Source: RPQJ01 sp963762315 (GTDB lineage Bacteria; Pseudomonadota; Gammaproteobacteria; Steroidobacterales; Steroidobacteraceae). From it: a stretch of 64,000 bases of DNA. The notes under the pieces are model-generated. The model was given only the letters and a program-made list of their open reading frames with translations, was not told the DNA's origin and ran no database searches. The position numbers and the translations under genes are program-made. Of the stretch, positions 7,640 to 17,155 are shown one piece after another. The stretch's first letter is position 1; every line of letters begins with the position of its first letter. The stretch lies in NCBI GenBank assembly GCA_963762315.1, contig CAVXKO010000003.1, forward strand, positions 434,001-498,000, given 5' to 3'.

Positions 7640-8544
7640 GGGCGCCGGGCGTCCTGTCGGCGGAGATCGAGTTCGACGTCGCGTTCCACGACGTCGACAT
7701 GGTGGGCGTCGTCTGGCACGGTCACTACCTCCGGTACCTGGAGAATGCACGGTGGGCGTTGATGAACCGCCTCGACTACGGGCTCGAGCGCATGATCGCG
7801 TCCGGCTATGCGTGGCCCATCGTGGACATCCAGGCCAAGTACGTGAACCCGGCGCGCTTCGGCGACCGGCTGCGCGCGCGCGCATCGCTCGTCGAGTTCG
7901 AGAGCCGGCTCGTCGTAAACTACCTGCTGACCGACGTTGCGGGCGGCGCGCGGATATTGCGGGCCCGCACCGTACAGGTAGCCGTCGAAGGGCAGTCGGG
8001 CGTGCTGCAGTTCGCGTGCCCGGCGGAATTCGTCGAACATGTGCGTGCCGTGGTTGCCGGGAGCGCGCGCATGATCGTCGACGTGATGCCGGCCGCGGTT
8101 GCCGTCATTCCGCACCGGAACGATGCCGTGCTGCTCGATGCAATCCTGCATGCCGACGAGGATCACGTGACGGCCGCCGTCACGGTACGCTCGGGCACCG
8201 CATTCAGCGACGACGATGGGAATCTGCCGGGCTGGGTGGGTCCCGAGATCATGGCGCAGGCCGTCGCGGCGTTCGCCGGTTGCCGGTCGCTGCGCCGGTG
8301 TGGCGAGACCGCGGAGATCGGCCTGCTGCTCGGAATACGCAACTACGCCAGCGCTGTCGCGCTATTCGCCGGCGGGGAGCAACTGGTGGTGGACGGCGTC
8401 CGGTCGTCCGAAGACGAACAGGGGCGCGGCGTGTTCGATTGCAGGATACTGCGGGCCGGCGTGGTCGTTGCCGCCGGGACGCTGACGGTCTTCGAGCCGA
8501 CGGACGGATCGTTCCTCGAAGCAGAGCGCAATCGCAATGACTGA
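7636..8544 (+). CDS. Fused acyl-CoA/ACP thioesterase (4HBT) and ApeP-like dehydratase
   Basis: 302 residues from GTG 7636 (GTGA overlap). Residues about 8-140 are a 4-hydroxybenzoyl-CoA thioesterase hotdog with AFHDVDMVGVVWHGHYLRYL, where Asp and His of the family motif are present. Residues about 155-300 are a second hotdog of the ApeP/FabA-like kind: VIPHRNDAVLLDAI and LPGWVGPEIMAQAVAAFAG. These two activities, product release and dehydration, are normally separate neighbouring genes in aryl polyene clusters. The frame is continuous here and there is no frameshift scar. The next gene overlaps it by eight bases. Confidence 0.82.
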   Translation: MRAPGVLSAEIEFDVAFHDVDMVGVVWHGHYLRYLENARWALMNRLDYGLERMIASGYAWPIVDIQAKYVNPARFGDRLRARASLVEFESRLVVNYLLTDVAGGARILRARTVQVAVEGQSGVLQFACPAEFVEHVRAVVAGSARMIVDVMPAAVAVIPHRNDAVLLDAILHADEDHVTAAVTVRSGTAFSDDDGNLPGWVGPEIMAQAVAAFAGCRSLRRCGETAEIGLLLGIRNYASAVALFAGGEQLVVDGVRSSEDEQGRGVFDCRILRAGVVVAAGTLTVFEPTDGSFLEAERNRND

Positions 8545-9271
8545 CCGGGGCACGGTGCTGGTGACGGGTTCGAGCCGCGGGATCGGTCGCGCCATTGCGC
8601 TGCGTCTCGCCCGCGACGGCTACGACATCGTCGTGCACTGCCGTTCACGCAGGGACGAAGCCGAGCTCGTGGCGACTGAAGCGCGCAACCTGGGCGTGAC
8701 GGCGCGATGCCTGCAGTTCGACGTTGCCGATCGTGGCCAATGCGCGGCGCTGATCGCCGCCGATATCGAGTCGCACGGCGCGTACTACGGCGTGGTGTGC
8801 AATGCCGGCCTGGCGCACGACACGGCGTTCCCGGCCATGAGCGGGGAAGCGTGGGACTCGGTGATCCGCTGCAATCTCGACGCGTTCTACAACGTGTTGC
8901 AGCCGATCGTGATGCCGCTGGTCCGGCGCCGGGCGCCGGGCCGCATCGTCACGCTTTCGTCGGTATCGGGGCTGATCGGCAACCGCGGGCAAGTGAACTA
9001 CAGCGCGGCCAAGGCCGGCGTGATCGGTGCGACGAAGGCGCTGGCCGTCGAGCTCGCGAAGCGCGCGATCACCGTCAACTGCGTGGCGCCGGGCCTCATC
9101 GAGACCGACATGGCCAGCCAGCACGCGCCCGTCGAGGAAATTCTCAAGGCGATCCCGGCACAACGCATGGGCACGCCCGACGAGGTCGCAGCCGTCGTCA
9201 GCTTCCTGATGTCACCGGGCGCTGCCTACGTCACGCGGCAGGTCATCGCCGTGAACGGAGGCTTGTGCTGA
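8537..9271 (+). CDS. 3-oxoacyl-ACP reductase (FabG-like ketoreductase)
   Basis: 244 residues of the classical short-chain dehydrogenase fold. The cofactor motif is TGSSRGIGRAIA, the NAG motif is CNAGLAHD, and the catalytic Ser, Tyr and Lys lie in VTLSSVSG and NYSAAKAG. An NADPH-dependent reduction of the beta-keto group after each condensation is expected (ApeQ role). It overlaps the upstream fusion gene by eight bases, and its stop shares a base with the start of the ketosynthase downstream, so it lies inside a tightly coupled operon. Confidence 0.92.
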   Translation: MTDRGTVLVTGSSRGIGRAIALRLARDGYDIVVHCRSRRDEAELVATEARNLGVTARCLQFDVADRGQCAALIAADIESHGAYYGVVCNAGLAHDTAFPAMSGEAWDSVIRCNLDAFYNVLQPIVMPLVRRRAPGRIVTLSSVSGLIGNRGQVNYSAAKAGVIGATKALAVELAKRAITVNCVAPGLIETDMASQHAPVEEILKAIPAQRMGTPDEVAAVVSFLMSPGAAYVTRQVIAVNGGLC

Positions 9272-10497
9272 TGCGCCGGGTCGTGGTCACCGGGATGGCC
9301 GGGCTCTGCGCCCTCGGCTCGGACTGGCCGACGATCGAGGCGGGTTTGCGCCGGCGCCGCAACGCGGTTCGCCGCATGCCGGAGTGGGACAAGTACGGTG
9401 ACCTGAACACGCGCCTGGCGGCCCCCATCGACGGGTTCGAGCCGCCGGGGCACTGGAGCCGCAAGCAGCTGCGCAGCATGGGCCGGGTTTCCCAGCTCGC
9501 CGTGCGCTCGGCGGAAATCGCCTTGTCGGACGCCGGCCTGCTCGGGGACCCCCTGCTGCAATCCGGCGCGGTCGGCGTGGCTTGCGGTTCATCCGTCGGC
9601 AGCACGGCGGACATCAGCGACTTCGCGCAGATGCTGCTCACCGGCGATTCGCCGCGGCTGAACGCCAATTCCTACGTGCGCATGATGCCGCACACCACCG
9701 CGGCGAACGTCGGGATCTTCTTCGGGCTGAAGGGCCGGATCATTTCGACCTCGACGGCGTGCACGTCGGGCAGCCAGGGCGTCGGCTTCGCCTACGAGGC
9801 AATCAAGTACGGTCATCAGACTGCGATGCTCGGCGGCGGCGCGGAGGAGCTCTGCGCGAGCGAGGCGATGGCGTTCGACATGCTCTATGCGACGAGCCGG
9901 CGCAATGACGATCCGGGTTCGACGCCGCGCCCCTACGACCGGGACCGCGACGGCCTCGTGATCGGCGAGGGCGGCGGGATGCTGGTGCTCGAAGAACTCG
10001 AGCACGCGCAGGCCCGCGGGGCGCGTATCTATGCGGAGATCGTCGGCTTCGCGACGAACTCGGACGGCACGCACGTGACCCGCCCGGAAGAAGCGACGAT
10101 GCGGGTGGTGATGGAGCTCGCGTTGCAGAGCGCGGGGCTGGAACCGGCCGCAATCGGCTACGTCGACGGCCACGGCACGGCGACCGAGCAGGGCGACATC
10201 GCCGAGACGCGGGCGACCGCGGCGCTGTTCGGGCCGCGCATTCCGCTCAGTTCGCAGAAGAGCTATCTCGGCCATACGCTCGGCGCATGCGGCGCCCTCG
10301 AGTCGATGTTCAGCATCGAGATGATGCGCAGCGGCTGGTTCGCGCCCACCGTGAACCTCGAAAACGTCGATCCGCGCTGCGGCGAAGTCGACTACGTCAC
10401 GGGTGACGGCCGCGAACTGGATGTCGAATTCGTGATGAACAACAACTTCGCCTTCGGCGGCGTGAACACCTCGCTCGTGTTCCGGCGCTGGCCGTAA
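9271..10497 (+). CDS. Beta-ketoacyl-ACP synthase 1 of the aryl polyene cluster (ApeR-like)
   Basis: 408 residues. The catalytic triad is complete: nucleophile Cys164 in ISTSTACTSGSQG, His in YVDGHGTAT and His in YLGHTLGACG. The C-terminus NNNFAFGGVNTSLVF is typical of FabF-like enzymes. It performs decarboxylative condensation of malonyl-ACP with the acyl chain, either for initiation or for all cycles. It is one of two complete ketosynthases in the cluster; the other (13442) is paired with a chain-length factor. The 3' end is followed after nine bases by the AMP-ligase. Confidence 0.92.
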   Translation: MRRVVVTGMAGLCALGSDWPTIEAGLRRRRNAVRRMPEWDKYGDLNTRLAAPIDGFEPPGHWSRKQLRSMGRVSQLAVRSAEIALSDAGLLGDPLLQSGAVGVACGSSVGSTADISDFAQMLLTGDSPRLNANSYVRMMPHTTAANVGIFFGLKGRIISTSTACTSGSQGVGFAYEAIKYGHQTAMLGGGAEELCASEAMAFDMLYATSRRNDDPGSTPRPYDRDRDGLVIGEGGGMLVLEELEHAQARGARIYAEIVGFATNSDGTHVTRPEEATMRVVMELALQSAGLEPAAIGYVDGHGTATEQGDIAETRATAALFGPRIPLSSQKSYLGHTLGACGALESMFSIEMMRSGWFAPTVNLENVDPRCGEVDYVTGDGRELDVEFVMNNNFAFGGVNTSLVFRRWP

Positions 10498-10506
10498 CCT
10501 GCGCCG

Positions 10507-11828
10507 ATGACCGGGCGCGCTCGCCTGCCGTCGATTCTCGAGCGGAGCCCCGTGAGCGCCGTGCTCCGAGACCCGCACGGGCATCCTGCAGGACCGCGGA
10601 TTTCCTGGCCCTCGCTGCTGCGTTGGCCGCACGGCTGCCCGATCATCCAGCCGCCGTGAACCTCTGCGAGCGGCGTGACCACTTCCTGATTGCGTTCGCG
10701 GCGATGCTCATGCGCCACCAGACTTGCCTGCTGCCGCCGTCGCGTGTCCCGGCTGTCGTCGATGAAGTCATGGCAGAGCACCCTGGCTGTTACAAATTGG
10801 ACGACGCATTGGTCGAAAACGCGTCGGCGGTGCGGTTGGCCGGGCCGACGCTCGCACCGAGTATTCCGGCCGATCGGGTCGTCGTCATCGGGTACACGTC
10901 AGGCAGCACGGGTCGCCCCAAGCCCAATCCAAAGACCTGGGGCGGGTTCTCGACATCCACCGCCTTGAATGTGTCGCGGTTGAGAGAAGTCCTGCCGGCG
11001 ACGCCGGAGGGGCGCCAGCCGTGGATCGTCGCCACGGTGCCCCCGCAGCACATGTACGGCATGGAGTTGTCCGTCCTGATGCCGCTGCTCGGCGGCATGG
11101 GCATCCATGCCGGGCATCCGCTGTATCCGGCCGATATCGCCGCCGCGCTAACCGACGTGCCCGCTCCCCGCGTCCTGGTCAGCACGCCCGTGCATCTGCG
11201 CGCGCTGCTCGAGGCGGGCGTGGATCTGCCGGACGTGGCAGCCGTGGTTTCCGCGACGGCACCGCTGCCGGCGGAACTGGCAAGGGCGATCGAGCAACGG
11301 TTCGGTACCGTCCTGCTGGAGTACTTCGGCTCGACGGAAACCTGCATCATCGCGTCCCGACGCACGGCGATCGAGGATGCCTGGCGCCCGTATCAGGGTG
11401 TGGCGCTGCAACCTTTGCACGATGGCACACGCGTCGATGCTCCGTGGTTCGGTGCCCCCATCGTGCTGCAGGATGTCGTCGAGGTCCTCGCCGTCGGCAC
11501 CTTCGCGGTGCGGGGTCGCAACGCCGACATGGTCGAGGTTGCGGGCAAACGCGCGTCACTCGCGGACCTGACGCAACGCCTGATGGCGATTCCCGGTGTC
11601 ACGGATGCGGTCGTGTTCCAGCCTGAAGACGCGGGTAGTGCCGCCGTGCGGCGACTGGCGGCTCTGGTGGTGGCGAAAGATCTGACGGAGTCCCAGATCC
11701 TGGCGCAGCTGGCGCCAATGGTCGATCCCGTCTTCCTGCCGCGGCCGCTCCGGCGGGTGGCGCGCCTGCCGCGCAACGACGTCGGCAAGTTGCCGAGATC
11801 GTCGTTGCTCGCCGCTCTCAGGAGTTGA
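10507..11828 (+). CDS. Aryl polyene AMP-ligase / acyl-ACP synthetase (ApeH-like; apparent frameshift near the N-terminus)
   Basis: The probable start is ATG 10507, nine bases after the ketosynthase stop, giving MTGRARLPSILERSP and then a VLRDPHGHP segment. The frame then changes within about 10580-10596, and the rest continues ADFLALAAALAARLPD to 11828. Repairing one missing base joins them into about 440 residues. The adenylate signature is YTSGSTGRPK, followed by EYFGSTET and the C-terminal GKLPRSS lysine motif. It would activate a 3- or 4-hydroxybenzoate starter as adenylate and load it on an ACP. The neighbouring chorismatase supplies such a starter. Unlike in other clusters it is not fused to the dehydratase. 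Confidence 0.82.
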
Positions 11829-11843
11829 CCGTACGGACTGAGT

Positions 11844-12854
11844 TCAGCGTGTCGTGCCGCCGGGGCGCTGCACCGCCTCGATTTCGATCAGCAGTTCGGG
11901 CCGGCAAATGTCCGCTGCCAGGATCAGGAGCGGCACGTCACGCCCGAGGCGCCCACGCAATCGTTGCTCGATGACGGCCGCCTCGATGCCGGGCCGCAGA
12001 TAGACCTTGAGCAGGCTCTCGGGGCCCAGTTGCGCGGAACTGAAGTGCCCGCTGGCGCACGCGCGTCGCAAGAGCACATCGAGGTTGGCGAGGGTCTCCT
12101 CAAGCTGCGCGATCGCGTCGCCTTCATGCAGCGACGCGTGGCCGACGATGCTCGCCGTGCCCGAAATCAGCAGGGCTGGGCCGGGTATCAGCATCGCACG
12201 CGAGAAACTCGGCGCGGCCGGGCCGTATTGCCGCGGGTAGTGATAGGCAGCAACCTGGCGAGGGTTCTCGAGCATCGAGCCGGACTCACGTCCGGCGATC
12301 CAGCACACTTGCAGCGTCCGCGGTCCCTGCGGCTTGCCGACTGCCGTCGCGGCGGGATAACCGATTCCCGGCGATGTGGCGTGCGCCGCCGCGAACGCTC
12401 GCGCGCGACCCAGCGAGAACAGCTTGTAGCGCTCTGCGTCGCCATGGCCCTCGTTGATGGCGGTGACGAAATTCCAGACGCGCCAGACGTGGTGGAAAGG
12501 CGAGGCCGCGTGAAATGCCAGCAGCCCTCGATAGGCCGCTTCTGCGGTTGCCTCCAGTCCGCCGAACCGGTCCTCGTCGAGATCGATCCAGCCGGCGAGA
12601 CAGTGGCCGTCTTCCACGAAGCGGATCGGGCCGGACGTGCCGAGCCGGACGCCGCCGCCGCCGCGCCAGACCTCGCACAGCCCGGCGCCTGTCAGTGGTT
12701 CCAGTCCGATTCGCAGGCAGCGCGGATCCGAAGGGCAAGGAGTGTCCGTGCCGAACACGACCGCCGTAAGCACGTCATCACCGAGGGGCCGGGCGGGGTC
12801 CAGGCTCGCAAAGGCGGCACGCAGGGCAGGGGTCGGTCCGGACTCGTTCCGCAT
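11844..12854 (-). CDS. Chorismatase of the FkbO/Hyg5/XanB2 family
   Basis: 336 residues from ATG 12854, close to the length of XanB2. Visible features are an N-terminal domain with FVEDGHCLAGWIDLDE and HHVWRVWNFVTAINE, then RESGSMLENPRQVAAYHYPR and PSFSRAML, and the family C-terminus ILAADICRPELLIEIEAVQ. Xanthomonas XanB2 splits chorismate to 3- and 4-hydroxybenzoate, precursors of the xanthomonadin pigment and of ubiquinone. The gene stands antisense between the AMP-ligase and ACP 2. That position argues that it feeds the aryl head group of the polyene. Whether 3- or 4-hydroxybenzoate is made cannot be told from sequence by eye. Confidence 0.85.
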   Translation of the reverse strand: MRNESGPTPALRAAFASLDPARPLGDDVLTAVVFGTDTPCPSDPRCLRIGLEPLTGAGLCEVWRGGGGVRLGTSGPIRFVEDGHCLAGWIDLDEDRFGGLEATAEAAYRGLLAFHAASPFHHVWRVWNFVTAINEGHGDAERYKLFSLGRARAFAAAHATSPGIGYPAATAVGKPQGPRTLQVCWIAGRESGSMLENPRQVAAYHYPRQYGPAAPSFSRAMLIPGPALLISGTASIVGHASLHEGDAIAQLEETLANLDVLLRRACASGHFSSAQLGPESLLKVYLRPGIEAAVIEQRLRGRLGRDVPLLILAADICRPELLIEIEAVQRPGGTTR

Positions 12855-13029
12855 GTCAGGCGCTGTCCTGTCCGGCTGGACGGCCGCCAGCGACGACGTC
12901 GTTCTCCACGGAGGCCACAGCGCTGGATGGTTCGTCGGTGTTGGACACGGGTGCATTCGCTGGCTCGCCGCAAGCTGCATGATACACTTTCGACAAACCA
13001 GTATTTCGCGTGCACTCGCCACCGCAATC

Positions 13030-13302
13030 ATGGCTGCAACACAGACACCCGAACAGCAGGAACTCGCCGAACTGATCGTGTCCGCGCTCAATCTCGAGGG
13101 AGTGGAGGCCGCCGGCATCGACCCGGATGCAGCGCTCTTCGGTGCCGGACTCGGGCTCGATTCCATCGACGCGCTCGAGTTGGCGCTCGAGATTTCCAAG
13201 CGGTACGGTGTGCAGCTCAAGGCCGACGACGAGGACAACAAGCGGATCTTTGCCTCGCTGCGCGCGTTGTCGGATTACGTGCAGCAGAGGCGCGCGGCAT
13301 AG
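13030..13302 (+). CDS. Acyl carrier protein 2 of the aryl polyene pathway
   Basis: 90 residues from ATG 13030. The carrier serine lies in LGLDSIDALELALEI. The following LKADDEDNKRIFASL and LSDYVQQ fit the second ACP class of aryl polyene clusters. It is divergent from the chorismatase with a gap of about 175 bases, which should contain its promoter; the downstream ketosynthase follows after about 140 bases with no convincing gene between them. Confidence 0.9.
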   Translation: MAATQTPEQQELAELIVSALNLEGVEAAGIDPDAALFGAGLGLDSIDALELALEISKRYGVQLKADDEDNKRIFASLRALSDYVQQRRAA

Positions 13303-13441
13303 GGACTGAATTCCGCTCGGCGTCGGCTCGCTCCCTCTCTTCTCCGCCCTGGGGTGTTACCCATGCGCACCGCAAAGCTCAAGTCACTGCTGCTCGCTCC
13401 GATGCTCGTCAGAGGAGCAGGGCAGTAACCCCGCTCATCGC

Positions 13442-14656
13442 GTGATGTCAATGCCAGTCCGGGCGGCCAGGATGGCGCCGCTGCGAATCACGGCCCAATC
13501 CATCGCTTGTGCCGCAGGTGTCGGCTTGCCGGCCATGGCAACCGCTTTGCACGAGCGCGCGAGCGGGCTGCGCCGGAACGACTTCGGCGAGTCCCCGCTG
13601 CCGACGTGGATCGGTCGCGTTGCCGGCGTCGAAGCCATCGAGTTGCCGGGCCATCTGGCCGATTGGGACTGCCGCAACAACCGGCTTGCGTGGCTGGCGC
13701 TCACCTCGGACGGCTTTCTCGAGCGTGCCTGCGCGGCGCGTGACCGCTATGGCGCGGACCGCGTCGCGCTCGTCATGGGCACTTCCACTTCCAGCATTGG
13801 TGCCACCGAGGAGGCGTACCGCAGGTTGCTGCCGGACGGCCAGTATCCCGAAGACCTGCGCCGACCGATCGTGCACACGCCGCATTCGCTGGGCGATTTC
13901 TTGCGGGCTGCACTCGGACTCGAGGGAATCGTCGTCACCGTGGGCACTGCCTGCTCCTCGAGCGCCAAGGTCTTCGCGCAGGCAGAGCGTTTCATTCGTC
14001 TCGGTCTCGCCGATGCGGCCGTCGTCGGCGGCGTGGACACGCTCTGCGGCAGCGTGCTGTTCGGCTTCAACTCGCTCGAGCTGGTGTCGCCCGAGCCGTG
14101 CCGGCCATTCGATCGGGCGCGTCGCGGCATCAGCATCGGCGAAGCAGGCGGATTTGCGCTGCTCGAACGCGATGGCGAAGGCGGGCCTTGGCTGCTCGGC
14201 CATGGCGAGTCTAGCGACGCGCACCACATGTCATCCCCGCATCCGGAGGGCCTCGGCGCACGCCTTGCCATCGAGCATGCGCTCGAGCGCGCTGGGCTGA
14301 CTCCGGACGCAATCGACTACATCAACCTGCACGGCACCGCGAGCCAGAAGAACGACGAAGTCGAGGCGCGGCTCGTGGCCGGCATGTTTCCGGCCCGGAC
14401 GCTGGCGAGTTCGACCAAGGGCTGGACCGGCCACACGCTCGGCGCGGCAGGCATCGTCGAGGCCGTGATCACGTCCCTGGCCATGGAAACCGGCGTGGTG
14501 CCTGGCACACTGCATGCGCGGGAGCTCGATCCCGTCTGCGGCCCGCAGATTCGTATCGAGAATACTGCGGCCGACGTGCAGTACGCGTTGAGCAACTCCT
14601 TCGGCTTTGGCGGCAGCAATTGCTCGTTGCTCCTCGGCCGGTCGCGGCCACGCTGA
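13442..14656 (+). CDS. Beta-ketoacyl-ACP synthase 2 (ApeO-like KS-alpha)
   Basis: 404 residues from GTG 13442. ATG codons at 13445, 13451 and 13472 are possible alternatives, and the conserved domain begins near the last one. Catalytic residues: Cys171 in VGTACSSSAKV, His in YINLHGTAS and His in WTGHTLGAAG. It ends NSFGFGGSNCSLLL. The next gene is a chain-length factor lacking the ketosynthase active site. The pair should therefore form the heterodimer that elongates the polyene, as in known aryl polyene systems. Confidence 0.92.
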   Translation: MMSMPVRAARMAPLRITAQSIACAAGVGLPAMATALHERASGLRRNDFGESPLPTWIGRVAGVEAIELPGHLADWDCRNNRLAWLALTSDGFLERACAARDRYGADRVALVMGTSTSSIGATEEAYRRLLPDGQYPEDLRRPIVHTPHSLGDFLRAALGLEGIVVTVGTACSSSAKVFAQAERFIRLGLADAAVVGGVDTLCGSVLFGFNSLELVSPEPCRPFDRARRGISIGEAGGFALLERDGEGGPWLLGHGESSDAHHMSSPHPEGLGARLAIEHALERAGLTPDAIDYINLHGTASQKNDEVEARLVAGMFPARTLASSTKGWTGHTLGAAGIVEAVITSLAMETGVVPGTLHARELDPVCGPQIRIENTAADVQYALSNSFGFGGSNCSLLLGRSRPR

Positions 14657-14662
14657 CGGGTC

Positions 14663-15469
14663 ATGGTCACTCGCACCGCATTCGTGAACGGCGTGGCCTT
14701 CTGGGCCTCGCGTCTCCCGGGTTGGCAGGTCGCGGCGCCCGTGCTGCGCGGCGAGGCGGCTGCAGCCGAGCAGGCGGCACCGCGCCCGTCGCCGACGTTG
14801 CTTGCGCCGACGGAGCGCCGGCGCGCCCCGGATACCGTCGCCATTGCGCTCGAAGTCGCGGTCCGCGCGTGCGAGAGCGCGCACATGGATCCGAGGGAAT
14901 TGCCGAGCGTCTTTGCTTCGACGCATGGCGACCTGGCCATCAACGACTACATGAGCGAGACGCTGGCCCGGACTCCGACGCTGATCTCTCCGATCCGCTT
15001 CCACAACTCGGTCCACAACGCCGCGGCGGGTTACTGGACGATCGGCACGGGATGCCACGAGCCGTACACCGCGCTGACGGCGTACGAGGACACGTTCGGC
15101 GAGGGCCTGCTCGAAGCCCTCTCGCAAGCGGCGTGCGATGATCGCGCCGTCCTGCTGGTGGCTTACGATATTGAAGCGCGCGGCCCGCTGGCGACCATCG
15201 TGCCGAGCCGTGGCATCGTCGGTGGCGGTGTCGTGGTGTCGCCGCATGCCGGGGCAAATACCCTGGCGCGGATCCATTGGCGCACCGCGCGCGGCATGCA
15301 CAGGACGGTGGCCCGCGACGGCAACGCCGCGCTCGTCGGCAGTAATTCCATGGCGGGCTGCCTGCCGTTTTTCGAGGCGCTCGCGATTGCGGAGCCGCGG
15401 ACGGTCTGCCTCGGGTTGAGCCCGTCGCTGTTGCTCGAGATGGATCTCGATTTCTCAGCCCGCACATGA
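14663..15469 (+). CDS. Beta-ketoacyl synthase chain-length factor
   Basis: 268 residues, a short ketosynthase-like protein beginning six bases after the KS-alpha stop. Recognisable family segments are VFASTHGDLAINDYMSETL, ISPIRFHNSVHNAAAGYWTI and LLVAYDIEA. The three-residue KS catalytic triad is not present in canonical form. In aryl polyene synthesis the homologous subunit (ApeC) dimerises with the elongating ketosynthase and sets chain length. The assignment rests on family resemblance and on strict pairing with the gene upstream. Confidence 0.87.
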   Translation: MVTRTAFVNGVAFWASRLPGWQVAAPVLRGEAAAAEQAAPRPSPTLLAPTERRRAPDTVAIALEVAVRACESAHMDPRELPSVFASTHGDLAINDYMSETLARTPTLISPIRFHNSVHNAAAGYWTIGTGCHEPYTALTAYEDTFGEGLLEALSQAACDDRAVLLVAYDIEARGPLATIVPSRGIVGGGVVVSPHAGANTLARIHWRTARGMHRTVARDGNAALVGSNSMAGCLPFFEALAIAEPRTVCLGLSPSLLLEMDLDFSART

Positions 15470-15512
15470 AGGAAAGGCCCTTCAATGATTTGCTTCCAGT
15501 GAGGCCCCTCGC

Positions 15513-17129
15513 GTGAACCCGAGCACCACGATGCAGGCAGACGTCGTGATCCTGGGCGGGGGACTCGCGGGTCTCACCTTGTCCCTGCAGCTGCGGCAAC
15601 GATTCCCGGACCTCGACATCGTCGTGCTCGAACGCCGCCAGCACCCGGTGCCGGCGGCGGCTCACAAGGTCGGCGAGTCGTCGGTGGAGATCGCGGCCCA
15701 CTACTTCGATACAGTGCTCGGTCTGAAGGATCACCTGGTGCAGGAGCAGCTCAAGAAATTCGGCTTCCGCTTCTTCTTCTCCGAAGGGCGCCACGACATC
15801 GACGCGGTGCTCGAGCTCGGCGTGAGCACGTATCTCGCCACGCCCACGTACCAGATCGATCGCGGCATCTTCGAGAACTTCCTCGGTCGGCAGGCAAGGG
15901 AAATCGGCGTGCGATTCATCGACGACGCCACCGTCCGGGACGTCGATCTCGGCAAGGAGGGCGGGCCGCACAATGTGCGCTGCGAGTCGGAGGGCCGCAT
16001 GACCGACGTGCAGGCGCGCTGGCTCGTCGATGCGTCCGGGCGTGCCGGTCTCCTCAAGCGGGAACTCGGGCTCGCCGTGGAGAACGACCACGACGTAAAC
16101 AGCGCATGGTTCCGCATCGGCGCGCGGATCGACGTCAACGAGTGGTCCGATGACAAGCAGTGGCTCGAGCGCTGCAATCCGCCGAACCGGTGGTTGTCGA
16201 CCAGCCACCTGGTCGGCGAAGGCTACTGGGTGTGGCTGATACCGCTCGCGTCGGGGTCGCATTCGGTCGGCATCGTTGCCGATGCGGGCATTCACCCGCT
16301 CAATCGCATGAACACGTTCAACCGTGCCCTGGAGTGGTTGCGCGAGTTTCAGCCGCGCCTCGCGCAGGACGTCGAATCGAAACGCGAGCTGCTGCAGGAC
16401 TTCATTTCCCTGAAGCACTTCTCCTACGGCTGCAAGAAGGTGTTCTCCGGCGATCGCTGGGCGCTGACCGGCGAGTCGGGGGTCTTCCTCGATCCTTTCT
16501 ATTCACCCGGCAGCGACTTCATCGCCATCGCCAATACGTACATCACCGAGCTCGTCGCACACGACCGGGCGGGGCAACCCGTGAACGCCTACGCGCGCAT
16601 CTATGAGCAATTCTTCATGTCGTTCTACGACAGCACGATGTCGCTTTACCGCAACCAGTACCGGATCTTCGGCGATCCGGAAGTGCTGCCCGTGAAGGTG
16701 ATCTGGGACTACACCTATTACTGGGGCGTGCTTTGCCAGCTGTTCTTCCAGAATCGACTCACGGACATGAAGATACTGTCGGCCTTGCGCGACGAGCTGA
16801 ACGGCAGCAAAGCCCTCAATTTCGCGATGCAGGATTTCCTGCGCGAATGGTCGGCGCGCAGCCAGTGCCGCAACCGTCCTGAGCTGCTCGATCAGTCGAA
16901 GCTGGACTGGTTTGCGGAGCTCAATCGCGGCCTGCGCGACCCGCTCGACGACGACGGGTTCAAGGCGCGCATCCGTGAGACGACGCAGCAGTTGCAGACG
17001 CTCGCGCGCGAGATCATCGCCACCGCCCATGCCGAGCACGCGGACCTGGATGCGAGCGCACTGCTCGCGCTGCTGGTCGATCAGCCGGTCGCCGCGGCCG
17101 CCGGCATGCTGTTCGACACGGCCGCCTGA
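15513..17129 (+). CDS. Flavin-dependent halogenase-like oxidoreductase
   Basis: 538 residues from GTG 15513 (ATG 15531 is an alternative). The N-terminal FAD site is VVILGGGLAGLTLSL (GGGLAG at residues 15-20). Lys52 lies in AHKVGESS, the lysine motif of flavin-dependent halogenases, and the halogenase signature WxWxIP is present as WVWLIP at 239-244. GESGVFLDPFYSPGSDF is a typical substrate-side loop. These enzymes chlorinate or brominate aromatic rings with hypohalous acid made at FADH2. Xanthomonadins are brominated aryl polyenes, so this gene predicts a halogenated pigment. A non-halogenating monooxygenase of the same superfamily cannot be excluded. Confidence 0.82.
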   Translation: MNPSTTMQADVVILGGGLAGLTLSLQLRQRFPDLDIVVLERRQHPVPAAAHKVGESSVEIAAHYFDTVLGLKDHLVQEQLKKFGFRFFFSEGRHDIDAVLELGVSTYLATPTYQIDRGIFENFLGRQAREIGVRFIDDATVRDVDLGKEGGPHNVRCESEGRMTDVQARWLVDASGRAGLLKRELGLAVENDHDVNSAWFRIGARIDVNEWSDDKQWLERCNPPNRWLSTSHLVGEGYWVWLIPLASGSHSVGIVADAGIHPLNRMNTFNRALEWLREFQPRLAQDVESKRELLQDFISLKHFSYGCKKVFSGDRWALTGESGVFLDPFYSPGSDFIAIANTYITELVAHDRAGQPVNAYARIYEQFFMSFYDSTMSLYRNQYRIFGDPEVLPVKVIWDYTYYWGVLCQLFFQNRLTDMKILSALRDELNGSKALNFAMQDFLREWSARSQCRNRPELLDQSKLDWFAELNRGLRDPLDDDGFKARIRETTQQLQTLAREIIATAHAEHADLDASALLALLVDQPVAAAAGMLFDTAA

Positions 17130-17155
17130 CGGGCTGGTCGCAGCAGGAACGGTGA

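Noticed and set aside
13363..13428. 21-codon frame (MRTAKLKSLLLAPMLVRGAG) between ACP 2 and the second ketosynthase
   Set aside because: It resembles the start of a signal peptide but ends at once, has no clear ribosome site and no homologue I can name. It could be the relic of a small exported protein often seen in these clusters.
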